From Voacanga thouarsii (Eukaryota; Streptophyta; Magnoliopsida; Gentianales; Apocynaceae), in contig JANUWF010002287.1 of assembly GCA_026120185.1 (NCBI GenBank), positions 372,001-436,000 of the forward strand: a stretch of DNA of 64,000 bases. Reading direction: 5' to 3'. The translations under genes and the position numbers were made by a program. Shown piece after piece: positions 1-12,012 of this stretch. The notes under the pieces were generated by a model. That model ran no database searches and was not told the DNA's origin. It saw only the letters and a program-made list of their open reading frames with translations. Each line of letters opens with the position of its first letter. Within the stretch, counting starts at the first letter, position 1.

Positions 1-889
1 TAATTCCGTACTCCAACCCGAATGAGATATTATATGGTGAAAGAAGTTTATTGCACTATAGTTTGTTATTGAAGGGTTCATATCAAGCCACTTGACTTCC
101 TGGACTCTTGGGTGGTCATAATGTGTTGCTAGATCCCGCTCATTGTCTGCAGAATATGGGTTTATTAATTGATGAATTAATAAACCAATTCTGTTTAGAA
201 TTAATAGATTAATTCTAGATTCGTTTAAGGATTATTAATCTAAAAAATGTTTAGATTAATTCATATTCGCTACCGATAGACTGGGAAACCTGATAGGTCA
301 CACACGATAGAGGATTATGTACACGAGATGTTATATGATAACATTGTGTGGTTAATCATGAGAAGCAGAAGTTATTTGGGCCAAATTATAATTATAAGAA
401 CTTAAAGGTTCCAATTGAAATTTAAGGAATTCTTATTTGATTAAAATTCAAAGAAGAAGCTTGTTCTATGTTTTTTTCCCCCAATAGACGGTGTGATCAT
501 CTTGATGTTTTTGGTGAGGCATAGAAGGTTTTAAGGGAGCTATCGGGTGAAAAAAAAAAACCTTAGGAAAAGCTTCTTCCTCTATTCTCTGGTTTTATCC
601 TAGCCGCCACTCTTCTCTGCTAGCATAGAGATTTGGCTTTATGAGTTTCCTCTGTGTGGACACTATTGGAGGGAGTTCAACACTTGGACTCCAGTGGCGA
701 CGACAAGGATCTCTGGTACTGCTGGATCGCGCCTCAACGGAAGGAATAAAATTTTAAATGACAGAGATATCACTGAAGGTATATCTTCTTGCTTTTGATC
801 CGTTTATTCCACAAGCATGCTGTCCTCTTGCTCAGAATCCTTAGTTTCCACTGCATAATGCATATATGATGCACATATGGATTCTAACA
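1..889 (+). mobile_element. Element A left (5') LTR, 3' portion, cut by window edge
   Basis: This stretch matches the 3' half of the LTR at 16389-18097, starting near its position 17172. It ends in TTCTAACA, identical to the end of the right copy, and is followed at once by a tRNA-Met-like primer site. The right copy carries about 38 extra bases, partly an additional AT-rich stretch near 17550-17585. By eye the first 220 bases of the two copies are about 91% identical, so the insertion is old. The TG start of this LTR lies left of the window. Confidence 0.9.
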
Positions 890-890
890 G

Positions 891-902
891 TGGTATTAGA
901 GA
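891..902 (+). promoter_or_regulatory. Element A primer binding site (initiator tRNA-Met type)
   Basis: TGGTATTAGAGA lies one base after the LTR end. It differs by two or three bases from the TGGTATCAGAGC usual in plant LTR elements primed by initiator tRNA-Met. It fixes the element as plus-strand. Confidence 0.8.
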
Positions 903-3028
903 CTCTTGTATATGATGGACGGACATTTAATTACCTTGAAAATCATTTCAATTTTCGTCTCTGTTTTTCTACTTCTTGGTACAGTCATGCTTCTGGAAAA
1001 TATTTTATGTTGTTTTTGTTTACCTATGTCTAAAATTGTTTCACACATATGTTTAGATCATAGAAAACGTTTTTGTGGTTTGATTGATTAAGAATTTTGA
1101 GTCTCTCTCATGGGCCATGAAGAATTGTAGACTGCATTGTGTGTGTGTGTGTGTTTTTTTTTTTTTCACTCCATTGAATTTTGAAGATTGTGGATTTACT
1201 GAATTATTTTGGGTTCCATAAAGGTTACAAAATGTTTTCTTGTGAGAAAGAAAAAAAAAAGGTTTCTTTTTGAATTTGTTCTGTCCACTGTTTAAAAAAC
1301 GAAAACTTCGTTCAGCATCTGTGGAAGATGATGAACAGTGAGGGGAAAAAAAAAAGGTTATTTTGCTACCCAAGCCGCATATTGCTGGAGCCAAGCCATG
1401 GCTTGAGGCACAGTTAGCCCAAGCCACGGCTTGGAGCCGCTACAAGCTCGGGCAATGTTGCCGGAGCTTGAAGCCAAATTCAATCTCGTGAGGATTAGAT
1501 TTTGTCCTTTTGTGGGATTAAAAAAAAAAAATCGTTTTTAGTGAACGAAGGAAGTATTTTTTTTTTCTTTTCTTTTCCTTTCCATTTTTCCTTTTTCACC
1601 AAAGCATTCCAGTATTTGTTTCGGTAAGGGAATAAATTTCAAAATTGGCTTTGGAAGTTAATTATCTAAAATAGTGATTTTAGATATGTAAAATAATTTT
1701 TTTATACTCATAATTTGGGATAAAATTATATTTAGAAGTTAATATATTTTTTAAAATATTGATTTTAGATTATATATTATTATTTAATTCCTAAAATACG
1801 ATTTAGTAATTAATAAGTGTTCTAAAATGTTGATTTTAGATTTTATCCTAATTAAATTTCTAGAATTTGGTTTTAGAAATAAAATCTAATATATCAATTT
1901 TAGATTTTGTCTTAATTTAATTTCTAGAATTTGATTTTAGAAATTAAATCTAATTTTATTTTATTCTTCCAAGATAGAAATTTTGGAATGAAAAAAGTAT
2001 GTGTTTAATTTTTGTTTAAGCATAATCAATGGCATAATGAATGGTTCCGGACTAAAATCGAACCATATTTGTTCATGCATTTTTACGATTTTGGTTTTTA
2101 TTAAATAGGACTTGCGAGTCCTGCCTTCTCTAAAATTCTTATGTAATTCTCTTCTCATTTAACTCTCCTCGAACATTACTCGAGGTTTCTCTATTTTGAA
2201 AATTTATGCAATTAGATTACATAGGTTAAATAGGGATAGAATTATATTAATTTTGGATATGGCGACCAAAATAAGGCGAGAGGGTAAGATCCTCTACTTA
2301 AAACATGCATGAACACATAGGGTTAACCAAGTTAAATTCCTTTTGGCTTGAGGAAATTAATTTAGGAAAAGTCCATAACCATTTCACGTAATCGCTTTAT
2401 TATCATGATTATCAATTTATGAGATTTATTGATATAGTTTATGCATGTCATTTAATGAAATCAATAAAAGGAATAAATCCCTCAATTAATATTAAACCTA
2501 ATTCCTTCCGTTAATATAGAAAGAATGAAAGTCCTTTTTCGAGACCAGGTTATTAGGCTAACCCAAGCCTACTCGACATTGGGCATATTCAAGCTATAGA
2601 ATTAAATTCTTATGGAATTAAATTATTGATTAATGGGTTAGGTTTAACTAAATTCTTTATCCCAGTTGGGCTAACTCAAGTATAAAGAAATTTAGAGGAA
2701 ATATTGCAGTAGCCCAAAAGGCTTTAAGATTAAAGGATGTTAATCACCCAATGATTCGATAATTACATGCGATGTAATTGGTATTGGATACCTACCATTG
2801 AACTCAAGGGTGGCTAGTCGAGTAAACCCAAGGTTATTCTTGAGGAATTTGGATACTGGTCCACTAGGAAAGCTTCCAATGGGTTTTCCCAAATAAATAG
2901 TAGGGGCTATTAGTTTGAGTAAAATAGTTGAATGAGAATGCGTTTAATTAAAGACCTAATTATTTGCATCACATATGCATATACACTTAGCTAATCTTTT
3001 CTATCATTACTTCTAGGCCATGTGCATC
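903..3028 (+). other. Element A 5' leader, no supported gene
   Basis: Untranslated leader between primer site and gag. It holds short homopolymer runs, a GC-richer patch near 1370-1480 with repeated AAGCC and GGCTTG words, and an AT-rich block of degenerate repeats (1650-1960). From about 2020 to 3028 it aligns with the leader of element C (about 36975-37983), including the shared GTTCATGCAT and TACTCGAGGTT-like words. The open frames at 906-1091 (+), 1053-1427 (-) and 1961-2158 (-) have no recognisable domain and are judged chance. Confidence 0.75.
1650..1960 (+). repeat. Degenerate AT-rich tandem repeats in element A leader
   Basis: Four to five imperfect units of roughly 60-75 bp each end in a form of TTGATTTTAGATT, preceded by TCTAAAAT-like and TTAATTA-like words. 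A shorter version is at 36830-36960 in the leader of element C, so the repeats belong to the family rather than to the insertion site. Confidence 0.55.
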
Positions 3029-4299
3029 ATGTCAACAACCAACCTAAACCTTCGTAGCATCTTGGAGACCAACAAGCTTAATGAATCGAACTATCTTGAC
3101 TAGTATCGAAATTTGAGAATTGTTCTCAAATAGGAAAAGTTGCTCTACATGCTAGATGCTCTTATTCCGCCACCACTAGCTCAAGATACTCATGCTATCC
3201 ACAAGAAGCACAAGGAGGACGCTGACAGAGCATCTTATACCATGCTAGTGTTGATGACTCTTGAGCTACAAAAACAGCACGAGCATATGGATGCTCATTC
3301 GATGATTCTTCATCTTCATGAGCTATTTGACGCCCAAACTAAAATAGAGAGATATGAGATCTCAAAGCAACTCATTACGTTCAAAAATGGCCGAGGGTGC
3401 TTCGTGGCTACTCATGGGTTAAAGATGCTAGGCTTGATTGAGAAGCTTGGATCTCTTGGGTTCGTGATGGACCATGAATTAAGTGTTGACTTACTCATAC
3501 AATCTTTACCTAATAGTTTTTCACAATTTGTGATTAACTATCAAATGAACAAGATTGAGTCAACCATTCCTGAGTTGATCAATCTTCTCAAGACTACGGA
3601 GTCCTCTATGAAGAAGGATTCTAATGCGGTCTTGATAGTAGAATCATCTTCTTCTAAGAAAAAAGTTCAAAGGAAGAAGAAGAAGACTCCCACTAAGCCC
3701 AAAGGTGGTGTGAAGAAGAAAGACGTTGTCACCAAGGGCCCATGCCATCACTGTGGTAAGATGGGCTATTGGAGGCACAACTGCAATGCCTACTTGGAGA
3801 TCGTAAAGGAAATGAAGCAGAAGGAGAAGCTTGCGGGCACTTTTACTTCTACTCCTAGTATGTTTATGATTGAGATAAATACTGCCTTTAGAAATGAGAT
3901 ATGGGTATTAGATACCGGATGTGGATCTCATTTGTGCAATAACTTGTAGGGACTAAAGGATAGTAGAAGGCTAAAGAAAGGCGACGTGGAGCTACGAATC
4001 GCAAATGGAGCAAAGGTAGCTGCACTTGCTGTGGGGACATACGAGCTGAACCTGCCTTCAAGATTAGTTTTAGAACTACAAAACTGTTATTTTGTACCAG
4101 TTTTATTAAAAAACCTTAGCTCGGTTGCATGTTTGGATCTATATGGACTTCATTTAATTTTTAAGAATAAATGTTGTTCTTTTTCATTGAATGATATCTA
4201 CTCTGGTTCTACAACTTTAGTTAATGGTTTATATGTTCTAGACATGGATTATCCAGTTCTCAATATAAACAATAAGAAACCAAAGGTTGATATCCCAAA
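3029..4299 (+). pseudogene. Element A gag, protease and start of integrase (broken, 5' part)
   Basis: This is the N-terminal part of a Ty1/copia polyprotein. The start is the ATG at 3029, which aligns with the ATG of element C at 37984. In-frame stops lie at 3101-3103 (a Trp codon in copy C), 3131-3133 and 3947-3949 (a Gln codon in C); otherwise the frame stays open to 4299. In order it shows a copia gag domain, a Lys-rich basic stretch (near 3655-3725), and a CCHC zinc knuckle at 3743-3784 reading CHHCGKMGYWRHNC, in which the His ligand is replaced by Tyr. The aspartic protease motif WVLDTGCGSHLC follows at about 3900-3940. The frame breaks at 4300, where element B inserted between protease and the integrase zinc domain, and it resumes at 14033. 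Gag would form the particle and protease would process the polyprotein; this copy can make neither. Confidence 0.88.
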
Positions 4300-6300
4300 T
4301 GAGGGAAGAAGAAAACAGGGGAGCATGCACTGTACGTGAAAAAAATTGGAGAAAAAATAACCGCGAGCCATAAAGGCCATACGGAAGCATGAAGATTATA
4401 CCTTTGCGTTCCTTAACCCTTCTAGGTTGAGTAGGAGCGGATTGAATGACTAGAATCGCCCCGTTTTGTCCACTTGAAGAAGCTTCCGGTTGAACGCCCG
4501 CTAGCCTTCTACTCCGTCTTGTTTGCATGAACGCCTAGCTTTCCAATTCTCGGGATATTCATCTGTCTAACCTCTAGTCGGTGAACACAACATAGAAGAA
4601 GAATGGTCTCAAATCTCCTTGGTTCACTCGCTATTGATTAGCAAAGTCCAAGGAGAAAACCAAGAAGAGGGAGTGGCGTGAGACGAGAGAGAGAGAGAGA
4701 CGTGAGTCTTGTGTAGTGTTAGGGAAATTAGGGTTTATTTTCTACCAGAGACTAGTTTTTTATTGGTTAGCCAAAAACAGGTCTCTCATTATCTGATAAA
4801 CATATCCCCGGGATTTCAAAACACCCAGATGTTATCTTGAGAATTAGTTTGGCCTAACCCTAAACTCCTCTTAACCGTATCTGGAAAAAACCCAAAGGTC
4901 CAAGCTATTGGGCCAGAAAAATATTTATTATTTTCCTTGGACCCAAAAGGCCCAAAATAATAAATATTAATTATTTATGTCCTGGGCTTATATAAACAAC
5001 CCAATAAATAATTAATGAGCGCAAATGAACCATAATAATTAATTTTTAATTATTTATTTCTTGGGCCTATATAAATAACCCAATAAATAATTAAACATTA
5101 ATTATTTCCCCTAGTTTAACCCAGGTTAATTTCTTAATTATTCATACTGGACCTAGGCCCTGAATAATTAATTAACCAATTAAACTAGATAATTAATTTC
5201 TCTCAACTCCTATTTTAATTAATTTATTTATTTTATTCAAGTCTAATAATAAATTAGACTTCCTGAATAAAATCAAATAAAATAAAATCCTCTTCAACTG
5301 AGACCAATTCCTCAACCCAAAATTAGTTAGGACTTACGGGCTATTCCGAGGACCAAAAAGACACATCGCCATGGCTGCTAAAATGTCCAAAATACCCCTG
5401 CTATATAAATAGCTGTATTTTGCATTTTAAACATTTCATAATATCACCATAAGGAAATATTGACCCCAAGGACAATGCTGCGATAGCAAAGTCTCCGACC
5501 TACAGGTGAAATGACTAAAATACCCCTCTACACATCGTCGTACATTTAGAGAGGAAGAAGTGTACTAACACCCCTCTAAATGACATCTACCATCCTTAGG
5601 CTTCTACTCCAATGATCCACGACTTCCTGGAGTGTTACCGCTTTCCAAGGGAGCTACGCTAAAGCAAACATCCAAGTCATGTTTCCCAGGGCCCTGGACA
5701 TTTTAGACCATTCGGACAACCACAAGGGGCGATATAGTGCAGAAACTATCTTGTACAAGTCTGTCTTAACTAACTAGTCACACATACCCAACATGCAAGT
5801 ATATTGGCCCTACGATAGAACCTCAACTATAGCAAATCAAAGTATATGCTTCTAGCTTCGCCAGACCACCAACTCATACTCAAGTCGTAGAGTACTAGTC
5901 CACGCTGTAGCGGTAGTAGTCTAGGTTTCTATCATATAGTACTTTTAGAAACCACTACTACAGGTCCTGTCCTACGTATTCAAAATACGCTTATGTTATG
6001 AAGTGAGTGGACTACTCACTGGCTAAAGGTAAACCATTCCCCATTTAGAATTCATAACATAATAACCTAAACATGATGAGATTCCCAGTCTCATCAATAG
6101 GTTAAGAACAAATGTTTATGTGTTAAATAACCCGTGATCCATACCTTACTGTGAAAGACCACCATTCACCTGGATCACTTATTTAAACACAATGGGTCTA
6201 TTCCAAAATGAAAATCGTACACAAACAAAAAGTAAATTCTTTTATTAAAATATTCGATTTTACATCAGAAACCTAGTCTAAGAGGGCATACAATCTAATA
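4300..6300 (-). repeat. Element B 3' LTR
   Basis: This is the downstream LTR in element orientation. Its plus-strand right end reads CAATCTAATA, so the terminal TG of the element has become TA here, while the other copy keeps CCAACA. Inside are a (GA)n tract near 4687-4700 and two copies of a roughly 36-bp TATATAAA-containing segment near 4981-5016 and 5061-5096. Confidence 0.92.
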
Positions 6301-6314
6301 ATCTCCCATTTGCA
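6301..6314 (-). promoter_or_regulatory. Element B polypurine tract
   Basis: The minus strand reads GCAAATGGGAGAT directly against the 3' LTR. A short G-rich purine tract at this position is the usual plus-strand DNA primer of plant copia elements. Confidence 0.8.
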
Positions 6315-6323
6315 CTCTAAGAC

Positions 6324-9300
6324 TAGGTAAGTCCATAGGTGCCCACCCCTATGGCGTCTAAGTGTCTCTTGAAGACTCTCTTAACCAAAGGCTTGGTGAA
6401 TGGATCTGCTAGATTATTTTCTGAGGCAATATGCTCTACCACAACTTCCCGTCTCTGGATGAAATCCCGGATCAGGTTGTACTGCCTCTCGATGTGTTTC
6501 CCCTTCTTGTGGTTCCGAGGTTCCTTAGATTGCGATCATCGCTCCAGTGTTGTCGCAATACATCACAACCGGCCTGTCCATATGTGGTACGACTCCAAGT
6601 TCTGAAAGGAACTTCCGGAGCCAAATTGCTTCCTTAGACGCCTCCGAAGCTACCACATACTCAGCTTCCATGGTTGAATCAGCAATACAAGACTGCTTGA
6701 TACTCCTCCATGAAATTGCTCCTCCAGACAAGGTGAAGACATATCCACTAGTGGATTTTCTCTCATCCTTATCCGCCTGGAAGTCTGAGTCTGTGTATCC
6801 TGTAGGAACTAAATCATCAGCCCTGTAAACTAGCATATAATCTCTCGTTCCCTTGAGGTACTTGAGAATATGCTTTACAGCTTGCCAATGAACCTCCCCT
6901 GGGTTTGACTGATATCTGCTAACTAAGCCCACGGCAAAGCAGATATCTAGCCTATTACACAGCATGGCGTACATGAGACTTCCCACAGCCGAAGCGTAGG
7001 GAATCCTACTCATTCTGTCCTTTTCTTCTTGAGACTTAGGACAGTCCTTTGAAGAAAATGACAACCCATGTCTATAAGGGATTAGAGCTCCCTTGCATGA
7101 GTCCATGCTGTACTTGGCCAGCATCTTGTCAATGTATATTGCTTAGGATAACCCTAACATTCTCTGCTTCCTATTTCTAAGAAGCCTAATCCCGAGAATG
7201 TAGCTGGCTTCTCCCAAGTCCTTCATACTAAATTGACTAGACAGCCAAACCTTTGTAGATGACAATGTCCCTACATCATTTCCAATTAGTAGAATGTCAT
7301 CCACATACAGGACAAGAAAAACCACATTAATGCCTCCAAGTTTCCTGTACACGCATGGTTCATCTTCGTTTTGAATAAAACCATAAGACTTGACAGTCTC
7401 ATCAAAACGAATGTTCCATGCTCTCGATGCCAGCTTAAGTCCATAAATGGACTTCTTAAGCTTGCAAACCATGTATTCCTGGCCTTCAGCAATGAAGCCT
7501 TCCGGTTGGCACATATAGATGTCTTCACTAAGATGGCCATTTAAAAATGCCGTCTTGACATCCATTTGCCATATTTCGTAGTCATAGTGACATGCGATGG
7601 CAAGGAGGATGCGGATGGATTTAAGCATGGCTATCGGGGAAAAGGTTTCCTCATAGTCGATTCCCTCTTTCTGAGTATACCCTTTCGCCACAAGCCTAGC
7701 TTTGAAGGTTTCCACATTCCCATCCACTCCTCTCTTCCTCTTGTATACCCACTTGCACCCAATGGGTTTTATCCCTTCAGGTGAAGCTACAAGATCCCAA
7801 ACCTGATTGAGGTACATAGACTCAATCTCAGTTTTCATTGCTTCATGCCACAGATTTGCATCGGCATCAACAATAGCCTCCTCGTATCTAGTGGGGTCTT
7901 GTTCCTGATGGTCGGAGACCAGCTCAAAGGCTTCTCCAGTCCATCTATCAGGAACCCTAGACACTCTCCCACTACGACGAGGCTCCATTTGCACAGGCTC
8001 TTGAGGCTGTGCCTCTTTTTGTTCCACAATCGGGTCAGAAGAAGTCGATTCTGTAGATAACTCCTCCTCAAGTTCCAACCTCGTTGAACCTTTAGTGGAA
8101 GTACTTTGATCATCTTCCAAGTATCTAGCATTTGTACTGACTAGTACCTTCTGCTCCTTAGGATGATAAAAGTAACCTCCTTTTGTCCCTTTTGGATACC
8201 CAACAAAATAGCATAGTTCTGATCTTGGTTCCAACTTGTCTCCCTTGACCAGTACATAAGCTGGACAACCCCAAATCCTGAGATGATTCAGACTTGGCTT
8301 ACGCCCAGTCCACATCTCATAGGGAGTCCTAAGTACTAATTTGGAAGGCACCAAGTTCAGAATATATGCCGCTATCTCCAGGGCATATCCCCAAAAGGAC
8401 ACTGGAAGAGTAGCATGAGACATCATGCTTCAGACCATTTCCATCAACGTCCTGTTCCTTCTCTCAGCTACTCCGTTCTGTTGGGGTGTTCCCGGCGCAG
8501 AGAGCTGGGATACTATCCCATGATGTACCATGTAGTCCTTGAATTCACCTATGAGGTACTCTCCACCACGATTCGATCGTAAGGTTTTGATTAATTTACC
8601 TGTCCGACGCTCCACTTCAGCCTTAAACTCTTTGAACTTGTCAAAAGAGTCAGACTTGCGTCTCATCAGGTAAAAGTAACCATACCTCGTACAATCATCC
8701 GTGAACGTGATGAAGTACTCAAAACCTCCCCTAGCTGGTGTAGACAATGGACCACACACATCAGTGTGAACAAGACTCAACACCTCATTGGCTCTATCTG
8801 CCTTTGGTGTAAAAGACCTTTTGGTCATTTTTCCCATCAAGCAGGATTCACACTGAGGCCAACTTTTTAATCTCAATGAGCCCAAAGGCCCATCATGGAT
8901 TAGCCTCTGAATCCTGGTTGAGTCAATATGACTCAACCTTAGATGCCAAAGGTATGAATCATTGATATTGGTCTTTCTCTTCTTAGTTAAAGGTTCAGAC
9001 TGAGCGTTATTTGATTGGTTGTTAATAGGGTTTAAAAAGAACAGATTACCATACATGTGCCCGAGTACATAAAATTTCTCCATCTCTACCGATAGGAATA
9101 CCAGAATGGAAAGATACAGAATATCCTTGATTAATAAGTTTTGCAACTGAAATCAAATTCTGCCGAAAATCAGGTACATATAAAATGTCTTTTAAAATCA
9201 CTATCTTATTACAATAAAAAATGAGATCCAGCTCTCCCACTGCAAGGGCCCAGACATGTGCTCCATTACCCACTCCAAGCCCATGTTTGCCCTTCTTGAG

Positions 9301-10224
9301 TCTTCTTATCTTCCTAAACCCCTGCAAGGAGTTACAGATATGATTAGTGGCTCCTAAATCAACAATCCAAGTGGAAGTTGATCCTACCATTGATATGGAC
9401 TCTAGATAGTAAACATTACCTGTGGGGTTTTTCTTGGCTCTGAAGATCTGGACACTCCTTTTCCAGTGTCCCTTCTTCCCACACTTGAAGCACTTGCCCT
9501 TTGGTTTGTCCTTGGGCTGGTTCTTGGGCTGGGCTGCTGCATTCCCCTTCTTCCTCTTGAACTTTCTGGGTTTAGTCCCAGTTCTTGAAGAAGAAGCTTT
9601 AGCAATCATGGCCTTAGACTGCGGCTTCATGACCTTCTCCGCCATCTGGAGCTCCTTCATCAGTTCAGTTAAACTCATGTTCAACTTGTTCATGTTATAG
9701 TTTAACTTGAATTGAGTGAAAGAGCCCGGTAGAGATTCGAGAACCATGTCCACTTGGCTCTCGGGGTCAATGACAGCCCCTAAGATTTTCGCCTTTTCGA
9801 AAGCAGCAATCATCTTGAGCATATGCTCTCGGATTGATGCTCCCTCAGCCATCTTAGTGTTCACAATAGTTCGAAGAGCCTCCTGCCTTGCGGGTCGGCT
9901 CTTGTCTGCGAACATAGTTGCCAATGATTGACTTATGTCATATGCAGAAGCCATGTGCTCGTGTTTTGACTGGAGCACATTAGACATGGAAGTTAACATA
10001 TAGCAACGTGCCATTTCGTCAGCTTTCTTCCACGCCTTTTCAGCCTCTCGCTCTTCAGCAGTGGAACCTTCCCCGATAATAGGGCAGGTTTCGTAAAGGA
10101 CATACTTATACTCCTCAGCTATGAGTATTATGTCCAGGTTCCTTTTCCGATCCACATAGTTTGGACCCGTTAACTTATTCTCCCCGAGAATAACGGCCAA
10201 TGGACTAAAAGAACCTCCCACCAT
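6324..10224 (-). pseudogene. Element B gag-pol polyprotein, nearly complete, four disabling lesions
   Basis: Ty1/copia polyprotein in the order gag, protease, integrase, reverse transcriptase, RNase H, starting at the ATG at 10224 (MVGGSFSPLAV). Gag occupies about residues 1-240, with a zinc knuckle at 245-258 (CFKCGKKGHWKRSV, last Cys missing). The protease site at residue 289 reads DLGA instead of D-S/T-G-A. A frameshift near 9100 moves to the frame of the integrase, which has a zinc domain (HLRLSH...CESC) and HTDVCGPL; the second catalytic Asp is Asn in LRSNRGGEY. There is a stop at 8430-8432, then RT with YVDD at 7296-7307 and the FLVLYVDDILLIGN context, then a stop at 7143-7145 in place of a Gln codon. 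RNase H (DSTMEAEY, YCDNTGA) shifts frame near 6530 and then reads to the natural stop at 6324-6326. It would have driven copying and insertion of B; this copy cannot. Confidence 0.92.
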
Positions 10225-11999
10225 TTACGAAAATCGAAAAATAAAAGAAAGAATTTAGTTTGTGAAAACAAAAAAAATTTGTGCATCGAAAATAATTTGG
10301 CTCTTAGGAAAACTGACATAGCTTCTTGGGAAGATTAACAGTTTCCTAAACTAAGTGTATTAACCACCACAAACTAATTTCCCTTTTAGGTAATGGTCTA
10401 GAGAATAAATCCATCGTGGGATGGCCGTTTCCTCTTATTTCCTATGGACATACCTCGCACTATAACCTCCAACGTAGGCTAGCCGATCATAGTACGTGCC
10501 TCGGGTTATTAATTACATCCTTCCATTAGATCTAGATCCTTGTGGTATCCCCATCTTATACGGGTTCACTCCCAGGGTGACGCGAGGGGAACCACGATCT
10601 CTATTGAGGACCGTGATGGAAGCCGTGGGGCCGTTAGAACCCCTCTCCCACTTAGTCTTTTAAAATAAAGGTTTTACGGAAAATATCATTTTGAAATTTC
10701 CATTAAGTTTTTCCTTAACTCAAAAAATAAAATATCTACGTCTAATAAAATCTCTATGTCAAGGCTTATATCCTTTGAGAGATTTTCTCTATGGAATAAT
10801 TTTATATAAGTTAAAACATAATGATTTCAAAAATTTTCCAATTAAAACTTTCTAGAGACTTTGGTCTCAAGTTTATTTGACAAAATCATTTTTCTAGTCC
10901 AAAACAAAACAAAATGGCTCTCCATTTTAATTTACAAAAATATCTAAATCCAATATATTTTCTATGACAAGGATTAAATCCTTTGAGAAAATATTCAAGG
11001 ATTAATTTTTGTACCAATTAAAATAACCATTTAATTTTTGAAGAAAAATATTTTTCTTGTCAAAACAAAAAGTTCCCAAAGACTTTGGTCTTTGAGAAAA
11101 AGCACACATAGGTACATAGAAAAATAGCATGCTCGAAAACAGTAAACGTTTTCATGCTTTTCTATTTTTTTTAAACCTAAGTGCCCAAATAATAGAATTA
11201 AATATATTAATTAATTAATTAATTAATTATCTTGTTTAATCCTAAAATTCCTTACTAATATTTTTCATGCAAATATATTCCAAGAATATAAAAATTGCAA
11301 AAATATTAACTTCGCCTGGTATAGGACCCAAAACGAAAAAGAAAAAAAAAATTTTTGACTGGAGGTCTACTGCACCGGCCGCATCGGATCCGGGCCCATT
11401 TGGCCTGTGGTCCACCGCGGCCACTGTGAACCAGCCGCACCAGATCTCCTGCAGCTTCCAACCTGCCAAGCCGTGACCCGCCCAAACCGCTTCTCCTCTG
11501 CACGCGGCCCGCGTGTTTAACCGGATTTCGCCGCCCGACCCGGAATCAATTGCAATTCAATTGCAACCTTCAAAATGAATTCGGCTTGGATTGCTACAGT
11601 TGCGGCTCTACTCCAGCGGCTCGTGCGACACGGCTCTTCACACAGAAACAATGGCGGCTCAGCTTCAACGGCTTAGGAACAGTGCATCTTCTTCGTTTTT
11701 TCTTCTGTTTCGCGCACGACTTGCAGAGCATATTTTTCTTCGATTTTTATCTGTCTTCTTTAGACATTTTTACTTATAAAAACTCATCCAAAACATAACC
11801 ACAACCACCTATACCCATTAAAATTGAGTTTACACGATTAAAACATCAAAGCCAAAAATTTATAGTATGCTCCTATGCTTCAAACGGTGAAGCTTACATC
11901 AAGCCTATCCCAAACCAAAATAGCGAAGGATCATAGGTATAATCATCTTCTCCAATTTTATTAACTACCATGCTTCCAATATTGATCAAAACCAGTGTC
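10225..11999 (-). other. Element B 5' leader, no supported gene
   Basis: Untranslated region between primer site and gag on the minus strand. It is AT-rich except for a GC-rich island at about 11360-11670. It includes a TTAA tetranucleotide run near 11210-11228. Open frames here (11242-11798, both strands) overlap each other, lack known motifs and are taken as by-products of the GC-rich patch. Confidence 0.7.
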
Positions 12000-12010
12000 T
12001 TTGATACCAC
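12000..12010 (-). promoter_or_regulatory. Element B primer binding site
   Basis: The minus strand reads TGGTATCAAAG two bases inside the LTR end (CCCTCA, then AT, then the site). It is a one-base variant of the initiator tRNA-Met-complementary site and sets the element on the minus strand. Confidence 0.8.
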
Positions 12011-12012
12011 AT

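Noticed and set aside
3140..4339. Gag-like open frames as a domesticated host gag gene
   Set aside because: The frame contains three in-frame stops from its true start, lies between LTRs with a primer site, and is cut by element B.
11242..11798. Overlapping open frames on both strands in the leader of B as a host gene
   Set aside because: No domain or signal is recognised, the frames mirror each other in a GC-rich patch, and they lie between primer site and gag of a retroelement.
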